Assembly: GCA_027489295.1 (NCBI GenBank)
Contig: JAIYAA010000100.1
Location: 1 to 16,106, forward strand
DNA length: 16,106 nucleotides
Direction of reading: 5' to 3'
From: Sphingomonadales bacterium
Lineage (GTDB): Bacteria > Pseudomonadota > Alphaproteobacteria > Sphingomonadales > Sphingomonadaceae
Below the pieces are notes generated by a model, which was given only the letters and a program-made list of their open reading frames with translations, was not told where the DNA came from and searched no databases. The position numbers were made by a program, and so were the translations under genes. Below are positions 14,977 through 16,106 of the stretch, in pieces (the stretch's first letter is position 1; each line of letters begins with the position of its first letter).

Positions 14977-15359
14977 CCGCAGTCTCGATCACTACCGTTA
15001 TCTCGCAGGCCATGCTCGCTCTTCTTGGCGGTGGCCTGCTCGGCTCTTGGCTTACCCACCGGCGCCTCGGACCAAAGAGCACCGCAGAGGCCCGCGAGAT
15101 CACGGCAGCGGCTATGGATAAGGATTGGTCGCGCTTCGAGCGTGAGATTGCACGGCTGGTGCAACGGCTTGAAGACGCCGAGGACAAGGCGGATCGCGCG
15201 GTCGCAGGACAGCGCGAGTGCGAGGAGCGCGAGATCGCTCTGAAGGCACGTATCGCCAAGCTGGAAGCCGTTAACGACGCGCAGGGCGAGATCCGGGCCC
15301 GCGCACAAGAGGTTGTGGCCGCCGATCGGCTGGCGCGCCGGAAGAGAGGTGACGCATGA
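14973..15359 (+). CDS. Spanin-like membrane-anchored coiled-coil protein (i-spanin candidate)
   Basis: 128 aa from ATG 14973, with GGAGGG at 14960-14965 as ribosome binding site; the frame extends further upstream but that part overlaps the previous gene. One N-terminal membrane anchor (about residues 9-27, ISQAMLALLGGGLLGSWLTHRR) is followed by a long charged helix (FEREIARLVQRLEDAEDKADRAVAGQRECEEREIALKARIAKLE) that should form a coiled coil, ending in Arg/Lys. This is the layout of inner-membrane spanins (Rz), which fuse the two membranes in the last step of lysis. No embedded or following outer-membrane lipoprotein (Rz1) is visible. Similar layouts also occur in phage proteins of unknown role, so the spanin call is positional. 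It overlaps the endolysin start by ATGA (15356-15359). Confidence 0.55.
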   Translation: MTAVSITTVISQAMLALLGGGLLGSWLTHRRLGPKSTAEAREITAAAMDKDWSRFEREIARLVQRLEDAEDKADRAVAGQRECEEREIALKARIAKLEAVNDAQGEIRARAQEVVAADRLARRKRGDA

Positions 15360-15898
15360 AGACGCTCGACGACGTGATCGAAGACGTGCTGCGCAACGAG
15401 GGCGGCTACGTGAACGATGCCCGCGATGCCGGCGGGGAAACGAACTTCGGTATCACGATCGCGACTGCCCGGCAGAACGGTTACGCTGGGACGATGCGCG
15501 ATCTTCCGCGGGACCTCGCCAAGGAAATCTATCGGCGGCGCTATGTCGTAGCGCCCGGCTTCGACAAGATCGCAGGCATCTCCATGCCGATCGCGGCGGA
15601 GCTGGTCGATACCGGCGTCAACATGGGGCAGAAGGTCGCGGCGACGTTCCTGCAGCGCGCACTCAACGGGCTGAACAACCAGGGCCGCGACTATGCGGAC
15701 ATCACCGTCGACGGCATGGCCGGTCCGGGAACGCGGGCTGCGCTGCAGGCTTACCTTGCCAAGCGGGGCAGCACCGGCGAAGCGCGGCTGCTTGCCCTGC
15801 TGAATGCGCTCCAGGGCGCGCGCTACTTGGAGCTTGCCGAGGGGCGGGCCGCGAATGAGGCGTTCCTCTACGGCTGGCTCGCGCGGGTGGCAGCATGA
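15356..15898 (+). CDS. Endolysin: GH108-type N-acetylmuramidase with peptidoglycan-binding domain
   Basis: 180 aa. The N terminus LDDVIEDVLRNEGGYVNDARDAGGETNFGIT is the diagnostic segment of glycoside hydrolase family 108 phage muramidases; Glu15 of the EGGY motif is the catalytic acid. The second half, ATFLQRALNGLNNQG..ITVDGMAGPGTRAALQAYL, matches the predicted peptidoglycan-binding domain (PG_binding_3) that normally follows. Length is normal for the family. No signal peptide or SAR anchor is seen, so export depends on a holin. AGAGAGG at 15343-15349 precedes ATG 15356. The stop overlaps the next start as ATGA (15895-15898). It cleaves the glycan strand between MurNAc and GlcNAc to lyse the host. 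Confidence 0.92.
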   Translation: MKTLDDVIEDVLRNEGGYVNDARDAGGETNFGITIATARQNGYAGTMRDLPRDLAKEIYRRRYVVAPGFDKIAGISMPIAAELVDTGVNMGQKVAATFLQRALNGLNNQGRDYADITVDGMAGPGTRAALQAYLAKRGSTGEARLLALLNALQGARYLELAEGRAANEAFLYGWLARVAA

Positions 15899-16106
15899 GC
15901 ATTCTGGGCGCCCTCAAGGGCATCGGCGGCGAGTACGAGATCCAGCGCATTCTCGGCGCGTTCGGCACCGTCACCTACATCGTCAGCGCGCCGGCCTTCA
16001 TCTGGGCGGGCAAGGTCACCGCGACGCTGGACACCTTCTGCCTGGCCTATCCGGCTGGGCTGGCGGCCTGCGTGGGCGCGACGGCGGGCGCGATCGCGCT
16101 GAAGGA
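15895..16106 (+). CDS. Holin-like membrane protein, 3' end missing
   Basis: 70 codons are visible from ATG 15895, then the window ends in frame. MSILGALKGIGGEYEIQRILGAFGTVTYIVSAPAFIWAGKVT.. has a hydrophobic segment near residues 22-40, a short polar link, and a second segment near 49-67 (FCLAYPAGLAACVGATAGAIAL). Position directly after a signal-less endolysin, with a coupled ATGA start, suits a holin. The visible part fits two membrane spans, but the missing C terminus prevents assignment to a holin class. Confidence 0.55.
   Translation, partial: MSILGALKGIGGEYEIQRILGAFGTVTYIVSAPAFIWAGKVTATLDTFCLAYPAGLAACVGATAGAIALK

Noticed and set aside
15025..15243. Nested Rz1-like lipoprotein inside the spanin-like gene
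   Set aside because: The alternate frame begins MAVACSALG, with no proper signal peptide before the Cys, and continues as Arg/Ser-rich shadow.
1..16106. tRNA genes, CRISPR arrays, insertion sequences, integrase or attachment sites
   Set aside because: None seen on reading both strands; the only repeat of note is the 13-15 bp motif reported above.

Overview
The window is part of the late-gene region of a tailed phage (or a prophage's structural module) with a T7-like short-tail gene order. No host housekeeping genes are visible. The DNA is GC-rich, roughly 64% by eye, and the site GANTC (the CcrM methylation site of Alphaproteobacteria) is strongly depleted. Together with the protein flavour this suggests an alphaproteobacterial host, possibly a sphingomonad. 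The host assignment is inference. Both ends of the window cut through genes.

Layout: (1) 1-3241 holds the tail tube and nozzle. It has the end of a gp11-like tail tubular protein A, then a tail nozzle protein (tail tubular B role) split over two overlapping ORFs. The first nozzle ORF carries a Pro/Gly linker and a complete mini Hint (intein-like) domain just before its stop. (2) 3222-11009 holds a gp13-like GNAT-fold protein and three ejection (internal virion) proteins resembling T7 gp14, gp15 and gp16. The gp15-like protein carries an M15-type zinc peptidase domain, so the cell-wall-cutting activity appears to sit there and not in the gp16-like protein. (3) Two antisense cassettes interrupt this plus-strand operon: a small lipoprotein gene (4183-4437), and a methyltransferase plus small membrane protein (11006-12151). 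(4) 12238-14385 is a tailspike with a T7-fibre-like N-terminal anchor and two beta-helix regions. (5) 14429-16106 is a lysis module: a 30-residue Pro/Thr-rich peptide, a polytopic membrane protein, a spanin-like membrane-anchored coiled coil, a GH108-type muramidase endolysin, and a holin-like membrane protein cut by the window edge. Its last three junctions are ATGA overlaps.

Most notable are: the Hint domain inserted into the nozzle protein exactly where the reading frame breaks; and a 13-15 bp pseudo-palindromic, GANTC-containing motif present three times. Two copies lie about 24 nt upstream of the start codons of the antisense genes, in the only two gaps of the main operon. Both antisense cassettes also end in a CTAG shared with the stop codon of the converging virion gene, so they look like independently regulated accessory genes ('morons') built on one plan.

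How it would work (from family knowledge): the tube and nozzle proteins form the tail, the spike binds or cuts surface polysaccharide, the ejection proteins leave the virion to cross the envelope with the M15 peptidase opening peptidoglycan, and the lysis module frees progeny. The antisense lipoprotein, membrane protein and methyltransferase are candidates for altering the host envelope or excluding other phages; that part is inference.
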